DNA of 64,000 nucleotides from contig CAZKFM010000001.1 of the NCBI GenBank assembly GCA_964552195.1, positions 1-64,000 of the forward strand, read 5' to 3'. Made by a program: the position numbers and the translations under genes. Within the stretch, counting starts at the first letter, position 1. Every line of letters starts with the position of its first letter. Below the pieces are notes generated by a model that did not search any database, had not been told where the DNA came from, and saw only the letters and a list, made by a program, of their open reading frames with translations. This DNA comes from CAZKAP01 sp964552195. GTDB lineage: Bacteria; Bacteroidota; Bacteroidia; Flavobacteriales; Flavobacteriaceae. Positions 53,935 to 61,996 of the stretch are shown here, in pieces.

Positions 53935-56019
53935 CTACTTTACCCGGTCCTTGTTAATGTGCCCGTTGAGGTCCAGATACCAGTCGTCGAAATCCTCCCC
54001 ATCGGTCAGCGCCCAGCTCACGAAGAAGTTGTAGGCGGTTTCTATGCTGGTTTTTTCCTTAGGCACTTGCACGTTCCCATAGATCTTAAGCGCCCAGGGC
54101 AGCCCCTTTTCCGAACGGAAGTTCCCATCGGAATCCTTGGATGGTCCCGATTCGGCGAAGGATATATTCCCCAGGGCAGTAGTGGGATTCGAAGGCAGGT
54201 GAACCTCCCGTTCCCGGTCTTTATTCACTATAAGGAACATGTCGATGCTTTCCTCATCCAGCCAGGATTCCTCGGCGGCTGAAGAGAAGGCGATGTCCAC
54301 GGTTTTTTCAAGGGAAACATCGAAGCCGTGATCGTCGGTGAGTATCACCACTCCGTAGTCGTGTCCGGGCTCCAGGCCCTTGTTGTCCGATTGTATGTAA
54401 TTGTGGTAGCGCGAGGTCCCCGTTACTTCGCTTACGGATCCAACGGGCAGATTGCGGAAGGCCAGGCCGACCCCATTGGTGAGTCCGGCCCCATCGTTGA
54501 CCACTCGGTAGTGTATTCTTAGGCGATTGATTTGTTCATTCTGTTCGAGGACTTTTTCGAAGCGGTATTGTATGGCTGTATCGTTGAAGTCGTAATCCCC
54601 GTAATAGGGCCAGAGGTCCTCTGCCATAAAGGTGATCCAGGAGTTTTCTCCGGGAACGAACTGTTTATATGCAGCCGTGGGATCTTCGGGATAGGCATCG
54701 TTGTTGTCGTTAACGCCGTCTCCATCCGTATCCGGTACACCCAGTTGTTCGCTGCTCCATTGTCCGTAGGCCAGATCCGTTATGGTGAAACCTAAGGGCT
54801 TGCCCGAGGGGCTTCGGAAACCGTGCTGGTACGCCCAGTCTCCGGTTTCGACGTCCATAGTTATCAGATTGGCGTTAGACGATTCGTCGGACATCCAGAG
54901 CGTTCCGGTCTCATCGAATGCGAGCCCGGTCGCCACAAAAGGCAGGTCGTCCTCGTGGAGGCGGCTGGCCTCGTAGGCATTACCCTTAAGCTCCAACTGA
55001 TAAACGCCCGACTCCGTAGACAGATACAGGGTGCCATCTGGCGAGAAGGCCATATCGCCTCCGTCCCTGTCTTCCACGCCTTTAAGCCTGCGGTTTCGGA
55101 TTGACTTGGCCGTTTCGGGGTCGAAGGTGATCACGCGATTGCGAATGGAGAAATAGAGTAGGCCATCCGGGCCCATGGTCATGCGATGTCCCTGCCCCTG
55201 GCCAATACGGCCAACCGAGGTCCATTCTGCATTATCCAGGTCGAAACGGCGCATGAGTTCGAAGGGGCCGTCCAGGGATACGGCGTAGATGGCATTGGTC
55301 GATGGATCGTAGGCGACGCAGTGGGTGCCCCTGGGCATGATTTCCAGGAGTTCGTAATCCCCTGTGGTTTCATCGATCAGGTAGATCTCGGCTATGCCGT
55401 TTACGGCAATCAGGAAGTTGTTATCGCTTTTCCCTGAGCGGGACCGTCCCCCAATAGGCTTCTTGCCGACAAAGGCCGTGGCGGCCTGGAATTCCAGATT
55501 GGGGCCTTCGATGGGTACAAAGGCGCCCTGAAAGCCAGCCTCGGTTTTCTTGCGCAGGTACAGGGTATTGGCGTAACGGGGCAGATCTCCGGTAACGGTT
55601 ATGGGCCCTGAAGTCACCGTGCCGCTGTGAACTCGGTCGAGCAGATGAACGTTGGGGTTTTCCAGGCTTTCGTTTTCATAGCTCTCCTGGTTGAGGCTCT
55701 CGTAGTCCAGAGGATCCACAAGGTCCATCTGGTAGAGGAACACATCGTAACGGGCACCGACCTCGCTATCGTGAATGTTCAGGGTGAATTTTTTGGAAGT
55801 ATCGAAATCAAACTCCTCGGAGAACTGTATGTCGAGCAGCCCGGAAGGGGGCGCCTCGGGCACATCGTCCAGTTGCAGGCGGCAGGAGGTCATACCCAGC
55901 AGGAGCATAACTATGGAGGCATACAGCAAGCTCCATTGAAGGGAACGCCGCAAACGCAAAGAGGAGATTTGCTGGTAAGTATTAGAAACCAGAGACTTAA
56001 TAATAGAGCTCATAGCCAT
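53935..56019 (-). CDS. LruC-domain lipoprotein with beta-propeller
   Basis: 694 residues. A lipobox LLGMTSC puts the lipidated Cys at residue 46, an unusually long N-region; no better in-frame start lies inside it. A short N-terminal beta-sandwich (about 50-165) precedes a six-bladed-like propeller (about 190-405: FLIAVNGIAEIYLIDETTG, MTMGPDGLLYFSIRN, MAFSPDGTLYLSTESG). A calcium-binding-like DTDGDGVNDNNDAYP follows at about 428, then the LruC domain (about 440-690: DYDFNDTAIQYRFE, VNDGAGLTNGVGLAFRN). LruC proteins are common Bacteroidota surface lipoproteins of uncertain role. It is convergent with the third PorP pair and divergent from dusB. Confidence 0.88.
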   Translation of the reverse strand: MAMSSIIKSLVSNTYQQISSLRLRRSLQWSLLYASIVMLLLGMTSCRLQLDDVPEAPPSGLLDIQFSEEFDFDTSKKFTLNIHDSEVGARYDVFLYQMDLVDPLDYESLNQESYENESLENPNVHLLDRVHSGTVTSGPITVTGDLPRYANTLYLRKKTEAGFQGAFVPIEGPNLEFQAATAFVGKKPIGGRSRSGKSDNNFLIAVNGIAEIYLIDETTGDYELLEIMPRGTHCVAYDPSTNAIYAVSLDGPFELMRRFDLDNAEWTSVGRIGQGQGHRMTMGPDGLLYFSIRNRVITFDPETAKSIRNRRLKGVEDRDGGDMAFSPDGTLYLSTESGVYQLELKGNAYEASRLHEDDLPFVATGLAFDETGTLWMSDESSNANLITMDVETGDWAYQHGFRSPSGKPLGFTITDLAYGQWSSEQLGVPDTDGDGVNDNNDAYPEDPTAAYKQFVPGENSWITFMAEDLWPYYGDYDFNDTAIQYRFEKVLEQNEQINRLRIHYRVVNDGAGLTNGVGLAFRNLPVGSVSEVTGTSRYHNYIQSDNKGLEPGHDYGVVILTDDHGFDVSLEKTVDIAFSSAAEESWLDEESIDMFLIVNKDREREVHLPSNPTTALGNISFAESGPSKDSDGNFRSEKGLPWALKIYGNVQVPKEKTSIETAYNFFVSWALTDGEDFDDWYLDLNGHINKDRVK

Positions 56020-56165
56020 TCGATCCGGGTACTGGTTAAAACGATATTGTTAACAACATATTGCGCTGATTATTAGACCGTTCGATCCAATTCAACCGCT
56101 GTGTTCCTCCCTTTCATTGATCCTGTAGCCTGTGCTTTACTAACCCCCTGATCTCCATATTTTTG

Positions 56166-56173
56166 TATTTTTG
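56166..56173 (+). promoter_or_regulatory. -7 box (TATTTTTG) of dusB, leaderless arrangement
   Basis: Exact TAnnTTTG match followed by CCGCCC and the ATG at 56180. The transcript is expected to begin within a base or two of the start codon. Confidence 0.65.
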
Positions 56174-56179
56174 CCGCCC

Positions 56180-57172
56180 ATGGCTAAGATCGGTTCCATA
56201 GAACTCCCGGATTTTCCGCTGCTGCTCGCCCCTATGGAGGACGTGAGCGACCCGCCCTTCCGCGCCCTGTGCAAGGAGGAAGGAGCCGATGTGGTATATA
56301 CCGAGTTTATCTCCTCGGAGGGGCTGATACGGGATGCGGCCAAAAGCGTAATGAAGCTAGATATCTACGAGAAAGAGCGGCCGGTGGGCATACAGATTTT
56401 CGGGGCCGAGTTGGACAGCATGCTACAGGCGGTTGACATCGTCACCGAGTCCCGGCCCGACATCGTGGATATTAACTTCGGCTGCCCGGTCAAGAAGGTG
56501 GTCTGCAAAATGGCCGGTGCGGGTATATTGCGGGATATCCCCAAGATGGTGGAACTCACCAGGGAGATGGTCAAGAGGACCCATCTGCCCGTTACCGTCA
56601 AGACCCGCCTGGGCTGGGATACCGAAAGCATAAAGATCGTTGAGGTGGCCGAACGCCTGCAGGACGTGGGCATCGCCGCCATATCCATACACGGGCGCAC
56701 CCGGGTACAGATGTATAAGGGAAATGCCGACTGGCGGCCCATAGCCGAGGTGAAGAACAATCCGCGCATGCACATACCCGTATTCGGTAACGGGGATGTA
56801 TTCACCCCGGAGGACGCAGTTCGGATGCGGGATGAGTACGGCCTGGACGGTGCCATGATCGGCAGGGCTAGTATTGGAAACCCCTGGTTCTTCGGCGAGG
56901 TGAAGCACTACTTTGAGCACGGCACCCACAAGGCTAAACCCACTATAGCTACCCGGGCCGAGGCGGCCCGACGCCACCTGCAGATGTCCATCGACTGGAA
57001 GGGCGAAAAGCTGGGTGTACTGGAGATGAGGCGCCACTATTCCAACTACTTCAAGGGCATCCCGAACTTCAAGGAATACCGGATGAAGATGGTCACCACC
57101 GACTATGCCGAGGAGGTGTTCGAGACCCTGCAACAGGTCAAGGACCGCTTCGGGGAGATGGTATCGGCCTGA
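56180..57172 (+). CDS. dusB: tRNA-dihydrouridine synthase B
   Basis: 330 residues. It is an FMN-dependent TIM-barrel enzyme that reduces uridine to dihydrouridine in the tRNA D-loop. LLLAPMEDVSDPPFR opens the barrel, and NFGCPVKKVVCKMAGAG has the catalytic Cys (residue 102). HGRTRVQMYKGNADW and GNGDVFTPEDAVRM contribute to FMN binding. The helical C-terminal domain starts near residue 245. The ATG at 56180 is fixed by the promoter; the in-frame TTG nine bases earlier overlaps the -7 box and cannot be the start. Confidence 0.95.
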   Translation: MAKIGSIELPDFPLLLAPMEDVSDPPFRALCKEEGADVVYTEFISSEGLIRDAAKSVMKLDIYEKERPVGIQIFGAELDSMLQAVDIVTESRPDIVDINFGCPVKKVVCKMAGAGILRDIPKMVELTREMVKRTHLPVTVKTRLGWDTESIKIVEVAERLQDVGIAAISIHGRTRVQMYKGNADWRPIAEVKNNPRMHIPVFGNGDVFTPEDAVRMRDEYGLDGAMIGRASIGNPWFFGEVKHYFEHGTHKAKPTIATRAEAARRHLQMSIDWKGEKLGVLEMRRHYSNYFKGIPNFKEYRMKMVTTDYAEEVFETLQQVKDRFGEMVSA

Positions 57173-57349
57173 TCCCGCCGTTTTCGGCCTCATCGAACGC
57201 AAACCCATTTTTTAGCGCTCCCGATTAACCGGACTGGTTCGTGTTGAAAATCACTATATTAGTCACTTATGGGCGGTTGGTCGAAAAAACTTCCGCTTCC
57301 CGATAGAATCGCTACATTTAGAGATTGATAACCACAAACACCCAACCGC

Positions 57350-58651
57350 ATGAAAACCGTGTACATTCTCGCCGCCCTGCTCCTGATTTCCGGCCCGATG
57401 CAGGCGATGGATGTCCCTGTTGCCGACAGCAAGGACGGTTGGCTGAAGATCGTTAACGAATTTCAGTCCGATATTACCATAACCGTTTACAGGGGGAACG
57501 ATGAGAAGGTTGCTCCCGCCCTGCGCAAGGTAGAGGGAGCTTTCCCACTCAAAGTGACCCGGGACACCACTTTGATATACCGCAACCTGAAGGACCCCGT
57601 ATTCCTTTGGGTCGATGTAACCTTCCGCAACGGTTCTACCTGGACCATCGACGCCTTTAAGCTCGAACGGGGTTCCCGGGAAGTACTGACCATACGGGAC
57701 GATTTATTCGGTCGCGCCATCACCAAGGACAGCGAGCAGTACTTTAAGGACCTGAAAGAGGACTTCTACAGCGACATCACCATACTTGAGCAGAACGTGC
57801 GCAATCAGGACGAGCAGCTGAAGTTCCTGTTTGGAGGGCTGGCCATCGTCAAGGTAGATGCTGAAAACGGGGATAACGTACGGATCAACTATATGGAATC
57901 CGGCATACTGGGGCGACAGATGGACCTCGACACAGTATTTACTGAAAGGTTCGTCGAGCGCTATCAGTACATACTCAAGGACTCGTTCCTGCTGGAGCCC
58001 TACATGGGACGAAAGAACCTGGTGCCCGGCATACAGGAGTTCGCCAAGGTGCCCCGACCCAAGGGCCACCTCTACAAAATCAGCTATGCCATAAAAGGGC
58101 TGGATAACAGCGTACAGTTCCAGGACTCCAAGACGCTGGAGCAGCGTTGGAACGGCATCAAGAAGGACTTGAGGAACATTTTCCTGGAAGACTACATACA
58201 GGCCGTTCAGAAGAAGTCCAGTAACGAGACCATACAGGTGCGTGAGTACAACCGGGTTTCGGGCTATAAGCTCATGAGTGTAGAGATTGACGAATACGGC
58301 CCCTATGCCGAAAACGAAAACGACCCGGTAGGCCTGGTTACCCGGGAAGGACCCTACTTCCTCCAGCAGCAGCGGGTGTTCGAGGATTTGCAGGGAGAGA
58401 GCCTCCTAGCATTGGGTTATCAGGGCGTTACTGTAGACCACACCGAGTGGATCAGGGAACAGGCCGTGGCCTATCTGGACGAACTGATGCAGATCAAGGG
58501 CGCCCGCCAGTCCTTCTACCTGGACAAGCTGAATAAGTTGGGCATACAGGGTTACTATCAGGTAAACCGCTCCGAGTATGTGAGCGCCCTGCAGTCCCTC
58601 AAGGATCAGTTATCCATCCCTTCGGATCCTGTAGAGGAAGAAGAGGAATAA
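57350..58651 (+). CDS. Secreted protein of unknown function
   Basis: 433 residues, not recognised. A signal peptide (ends MQAMD) is followed by a first beta-rich domain (about 25-125, with SDITITVYRGNDEK and LWVDVTFRNG) that resembles a small Ig-like or C2-type sandwich. A second long alpha/beta domain (about 130-430) has no motif I know. The C-terminus is very acidic (PVEEEEE). There are no Cys and no lipobox. A near -7 sequence (TACATTTA, 57313-57320) lies 30 bases before the ATG. It is monocistronic and ends in a strong terminator. Confidence 0.75.
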   Translation: MKTVYILAALLLISGPMQAMDVPVADSKDGWLKIVNEFQSDITITVYRGNDEKVAPALRKVEGAFPLKVTRDTTLIYRNLKDPVFLWVDVTFRNGSTWTIDAFKLERGSREVLTIRDDLFGRAITKDSEQYFKDLKEDFYSDITILEQNVRNQDEQLKFLFGGLAIVKVDAENGDNVRINYMESGILGRQMDLDTVFTERFVERYQYILKDSFLLEPYMGRKNLVPGIQEFAKVPRPKGHLYKISYAIKGLDNSVQFQDSKTLEQRWNGIKKDLRNIFLEDYIQAVQKKSSNETIQVREYNRVSGYKLMSVEIDEYGPYAENENDPVGLVTREGPYFLQQQRVFEDLQGESLLALGYQGVTVDHTEWIREQAVAYLDELMQIKGARQSFYLDKLNKLGIQGYYQVNRSEYVSALQSLKDQLSIPSDPVEEEEE

Positions 58652-58675
58652 TCCGCAACGAGGGTAATAAAACAA

Positions 58676-58708
58676 AGAGCCCGGGCTTTCGGCCCGGGCT
58701 TCTCTTTT
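58676..58708. terminator. Bidirectional intrinsic terminator
   Basis: Nine-base GC-rich arms AGCCCGGGC/GCCCGGGCT around TTTCG, with a T-rich right side (tctctttt). It separates the convergent 57350 and 58727 genes. Confidence 0.85.
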
Positions 58709-58726
58709 CCATATAGTGCAATGCGT

Positions 58727-59101
58727 TTATTCGGTGACCCAAACTTTGTTTTTGGAGTCCCATCGGCGCGATTTGCGGTTATCGGTCTGACGCACACGCT
58801 GCTGTTCGTAGTTCAGGGCGTTTCGCAGTCCAAAGTTTACCCGTATGTATTCCAGGTTGGCTCGCTGCTCGAACTCCAGTTCGTCCTCCAGGCTGCGGAT
58901 TTCGTCCAGCAGGGCCTTGTTTTCGTACACCAGGGAATCGTACTGCTTAACGCCTTGCATAAGCACATCCTTGGCATAAGCCTGTGGCTTGGGCAGATTC
59001 TCCTGCGGTTTGGACATGATCTGTGGGAACAGGATCAGCGCCAGCGCCAGGCCCCACCCGAGTAACATCATGATACCTATGTAGTAGCTTGGAATTTTCA
59101 T
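58727..59101 (-). CDS. Small inner-membrane coiled-coil protein of unknown function
   Basis: 124 residues. One membrane span at the N-terminus (about 8-28) is followed by an extended region and a coiled coil (about 55-95, DSLVYENKALLDEIRSLEDELEFEQRA), then a basic tail. The layout resembles cell-envelope or division spacer proteins such as FtsL-type bitopic proteins, but there is no sequence motif to assign it. No promoter match is seen. The 271 bases to the right (to 59372) carry no gene I can support. Confidence 0.7.
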   Translation of the reverse strand: MKIPSYYIGIMMLLGWGLALALILFPQIMSKPQENLPKPQAYAKDVLMQGVKQYDSLVYENKALLDEIRSLEDELEFEQRANLEYIRVNFGLRNALNYEQQRVRQTDNRKSRRWDSKNKVWVTE

Positions 59102-59372
59102 GGGTGTTATTTTAGTCGTTTTGGCTCTTCGAGTCAGAAGAATTGGTTAAAAAACCTGATCAATATAAGCATTGTAACCCGTTGGGGGCATAAAAGTTAG
59201 AGAATTCTATACAAAAATCGGACGAGGTGCGCTTCAGCACGGCATGTACCCTGCTTTTCGGAGTAGCAGTACAGGGTTTGTAGGGTGGCCGGAGCGTTGG
59301 GAGTTTTCTGAAGCCGGACCTTTTGAGGAGGGGTTGAACGGGCTATTTGACGCCCTTGGTCGGGCTTAAGCG

Positions 59373-60605
59373 CTACCCCAAATCGTAGCGCGAACGGGGC
59401 CCGAAAAGCAGTCGCTTATTAACCTGACGGCTCGAGATCAGCGCGGCGAAGAACCCGAGTACGATGATGGTCACCAGTACAATGAGCACATTCTCTCCCC
59501 TGAGTTCAACTGGATAGGCCAGGGTGGCCGTGATCTTCAGCCATTGGAAGCGGATCTGGGAGGCCACCAGCAGGGAACCGATGACCACACCCATCAGTCC
59601 GCCGAGTCCGGTGAGCAGTATGCCCTGATAGAAATAGATCCATTGCAGCTGGCGCATGGTTGTACCAATGTTGTACAATGTCTTGGAATGCTCCTTCTTG
59701 TCGATGATCATCATGATAATTGCCCCGGCCACGTTGAACAGGGCGATGATCAGTACCAGCGTAAAGATCAGGTAAGTGGCCAGGTTTTCCGTATTCAGCA
59801 TCTTGTGAAGGGTGCTGTTCAGCTCCTCCCTGGTAAGGACCACCAAATCTGGCCCCAAGGCCTGCTGCAAATCTTCCCGCACCCCCTGCAGGGAGGCTTT
59901 GGGCTTTAGTTTTAGGGAAATGCCGCTGAGCTGGGTGCTGTCTTTCTCCAGCAGCACCTGTACCAGGGGCAGGGAGGCGAAGAGGAAGCGTTTGTCGAGG
60001 TCCTCCTGCAGACTGTATACGCCGCTGGCAACCAGGCCGACGCTGTTATAGGGCTTGGACTGTATGCCCTGGCTAGCGAGGGACCCCTTCCCGGGTTTCG
60101 GGGCCAGTACCACCAGCGGGGTCTGATAGTTGTTGATGGGAACTTGCAGCAGGTTGGCCATACCCGCGCCGATCACCGTATTCCGGTCGCTAATCCCCCA
60201 GTTGCCGTAGTAGAGAGCGCTGTCAATACCCGTCACCCGGCGGAAGGCGCTGTCCACGCCGCGGATGGTAGCGATATGGCTCTTCTCCCGGAAGCTCAGG
60301 TAGACCCGTTCCTCGATTTCTTTCGAATAGGAAGCGATGCCCTCAATACCCGCCAGTTTCTGGTGCATGTCCGGGGTGTAGGAGAAGAACTTGCCGGCCG
60401 CCGGCCTGATTTTCAGGTCGGGGTCCAGGGTGTTGGTGTATTGCAGGCTGAAGTCCTTAAGACCCGCGAAGGCCGAGAGCACGATGAAGAGGGCCGCGGC
60501 CCCAACCACAATCACGGCAAAGGTGATCAGGTTAATAATGTTGACGGCATTCTTCCGGCTTTTGGCAAGGAGGTACCGACGCGCTATATACAGCGGGAAA
60601 TTCAC
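59373..60605 (-). CDS. FtsX/LolC-type ABC transporter permease
   Basis: 410 residues. The N-terminal span (about 20-45) is followed by a large periplasmic MacB-like core (about 50-265), then three membrane spans (about 275-300, 325-350 and 375-398). This is the FtsX-like permease fold used by lipoprotein release and MacB-type systems. It begins with IARRYLLAKSRKNAVNIINLIT, the typical LolC/E-like opening. No ATP-binding partner is beside it in the window. Its start overlaps the end of rbfA by four bases, so translation is coupled. Confidence 0.9.
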   Translation of the reverse strand: MNFPLYIARRYLLAKSRKNAVNIINLITFAVIVVGAAALFIVLSAFAGLKDFSLQYTNTLDPDLKIRPAAGKFFSYTPDMHQKLAGIEGIASYSKEIEERVYLSFREKSHIATIRGVDSAFRRVTGIDSALYYGNWGISDRNTVIGAGMANLLQVPINNYQTPLVVLAPKPGKGSLASQGIQSKPYNSVGLVASGVYSLQEDLDKRFLFASLPLVQVLLEKDSTQLSGISLKLKPKASLQGVREDLQQALGPDLVVLTREELNSTLHKMLNTENLATYLIFTLVLIIALFNVAGAIIMMIIDKKEHSKTLYNIGTTMRQLQWIYFYQGILLTGLGGLMGVVIGSLLVASQIRFQWLKITATLAYPVELRGENVLIVLVTIIVLGFFAALISSRQVNKRLLFGPRSRYDLG

Positions 60606-61000
60606 TTTTTCTTGCGCTTTTCCAGGAGGTTAGGGTCCTTGACGGGATCTTCACCCCCCTTCAGGGACTTCTCGATCTTGTCGATGTATTCCAGGGAATC
60701 GTCCTTGTAGAAGGTCAGTTCCGGCACCCGCCGCAACTGATGCCGGGTTCGCTGAGCCAGCTCGTGCTTGATTAGGGGTTCATTGGAGCGGATCCCGTCC
60801 AGCAGTTCGTCGGCCTTGTCGTTGGGGAAGATGCTGAGGTACACCTTGGCGATCGACAGGTCGAGCGATACCCGTACCGTACTCACGGAAATGATGACCC
60901 CCATAAGCCCCCCTTGCGTGGCGGCCCGCTGCAGGATTTCCGCCAGGTCCTGTTGTATGAGCCCGGCTATTTTCCGCTGTCTTTGCGATTCCTCTTCCAT
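60602..61000 (-). CDS. rbfA: Ribosome-binding factor A
   Basis: 132 residues. It helps 16S rRNA 5'-end processing and 30S assembly. The family pattern is RQRKIAGLIQQDLAEILQR, VIISVSTVRVSLDLSIAKVYLSIFP and HELAQRTRHQLRRVPELTFYKDDSLEYIDKI. The C-terminus is Lys-rich. The ATG at 61000 lies four bases after a -7 box, so the mRNA is probably leaderless. It is the first gene of a two-gene unit with the FtsX-type permease. Confidence 0.94.
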   Translation of the reverse strand: MEEESQRQRKIAGLIQQDLAEILQRAATQGGLMGVIISVSTVRVSLDLSIAKVYLSIFPNDKADELLDGIRSNEPLIKHELAQRTRHQLRRVPELTFYKDDSLEYIDKIEKSLKGGEDPVKDPNLLEKRKKK

Positions 61001-61004
61001 GGGG

Positions 61005-61012
61005 CAAAAATA
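61005..61012 (-). promoter_or_regulatory. -7 box (TATTTTTG) of rbfA, leaderless arrangement
   Basis: Exact TAnnTTTG match on the minus strand followed by CCCC and the ATG at 61000. Confidence 0.65.
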
Positions 61013-61056
61013 GGCTTTTTGTAGTACCTTCAAGGTAGTAAAAAGACGCCAAAACC

Positions 61057-61458
61057 ATGAATAAAATAGAACATATCGGGATCGCCGTCAAGGATTTGGA
61101 GGCTGCCAACGCCACCTACGAAAAGCTCTTCGGAGCACCCCCCTACAAGCAGGAAGGGGTCGAATCCGAAGGGGTGATGACCTCGTTTTTCGCCAATGGC
61201 CCCAACAAGATCGAACTCCTGGAAGGCACCAATCCCGACAGCCCCATATCGAAGTACGTGGAAAAGCGGGGCGAAGGCATCCACCACATCGCCTTTGCCG
61301 TGGACGACATACGCGCCGAGATGAAGCGCCTGGCCGACGCGGGCTTCAGGCTCCTGAACGAAGAACCCAAGAACGGGGCCGACAACAAGCTCGTGGCTTT
61401 TGTTCATCCCAGGGATAATCACGGTGTACTGATCGAACTCTGCCAGGATAGGGGGTAG
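61057..61458 (+). CDS. mce: Methylmalonyl-CoA epimerase (VOC superfamily)
   Basis: 133 residues. It interconverts (2R)- and (2S)-methylmalonyl-CoA in propionate metabolism. The two VOC halves are clear: IEHIGIAVKDLEAANATYEKLFG with metal-ligand His6, then GEGIHHIAFAVDDIRAEMKRL with the second His, and a final VLIELCQ with the Glu ligand. The length is normal. Divergent from rbfA across a 56-base gap. No methylmalonyl-CoA mutase is in the window. Confidence 0.92.
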   Translation: MNKIEHIGIAVKDLEAANATYEKLFGAPPYKQEGVESEGVMTSFFANGPNKIELLEGTNPDSPISKYVEKRGEGIHHIAFAVDDIRAEMKRLADAGFRLLNEEPKNGADNKLVAFVHPRDNHGVLIELCQDRG

Positions 61459-61659
61459 GGTTGATTGCAGGTCAAGCCAGGCAATAGCTAATAATTGATT
61501 TAGGCCCGTAGCTTGGTATGATTTGGGAGAGATTGAGGTGATCGATTTCGATGCACGGTATTTCATTTAAGGACAGGCCGCTTGATTTATTCAGTACATG
61601 CCTTCCCTAGTGAATAGAGAAAACTAAAACCAAAAAGGGCTAAAATTGCAGAAATATCG

Positions 61660-61667
61660 TAATTTTG
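61660..61667 (+). promoter_or_regulatory. -7 box (TAATTTTG) of tRNA-CAT
   Basis: Exact TAnnTTTG match 14 bases upstream of the mature tRNA 5' end; the transcript would start near 61673. Confidence 0.65.
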
Positions 61668-61681
61668 CTGCCCACTAATTA

Positions 61682-61755
61682 GGTCCTATAGCTCAGTTGG
61701 TTAGAGTAGCTGACTCATAATCAGTTGGTCCCTGGTTCGAGCCCAGGTGGGACCA
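61682..61755 (+). tRNA. tRNA with anticodon CAT (probably elongator tRNA-Met)
   Basis: The acceptor GGTCCTA pairs with TGGGACC, allowing one wobble pair, and the discriminator is A. Anticodon CAT is at 61716-61718 in loop CTCATAA. The T arm CCTGG/CCAGG is intact. The D stem GCTC/GAGT ends in a wobble pair. An initiator is unlikely because the first acceptor pair is a normal G-C. A CAT anticodon could also be tRNA-Ile2 (lysidine-modified); the sequence resembles elongator tRNA-Met more. CCA is not encoded. Confidence 0.92.
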
Positions 61756-61766
61756 CTAAAACAAAG

Positions 61767-61798
61767 AATCCAGTTAACAAGCGTTGGCTGGATTTTTT
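61767..61798 (+). terminator. Intrinsic terminator of the CAT tRNA
   Basis: A 12-pair stem AATCCAGTTAAC/GTTGGCTGGATT (two G-U pairs) with loop AAGC, then a T-run to 61798. Confidence 0.9.
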
Positions 61799-61996
61799 AG
61801 TTTATGCACTATAGTCTTTGGGGGAGTTTTCATTCGGATTTGAGGCCAGTTTCCAGTAGCAGAGTCAACCGAAGTCAGATTCAAAAGTTCTAGAATTTCT
61901 CCAACCAAAGTTTAGGCCTTTTTCTCGCCACCCCTCTAAAATGAGGTTCGATATACCGATTATTACTATCTTTTTTTCCAACCTAACAACTCCTTT

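Noticed and set aside
59102..59372. Possible small gene or RNA in the gap with short inverted repeats (ACCCTG/CAGGGT)
   Set aside because: There is no promoter box, no conserved start or stop and no T-run; it is too weak to support.
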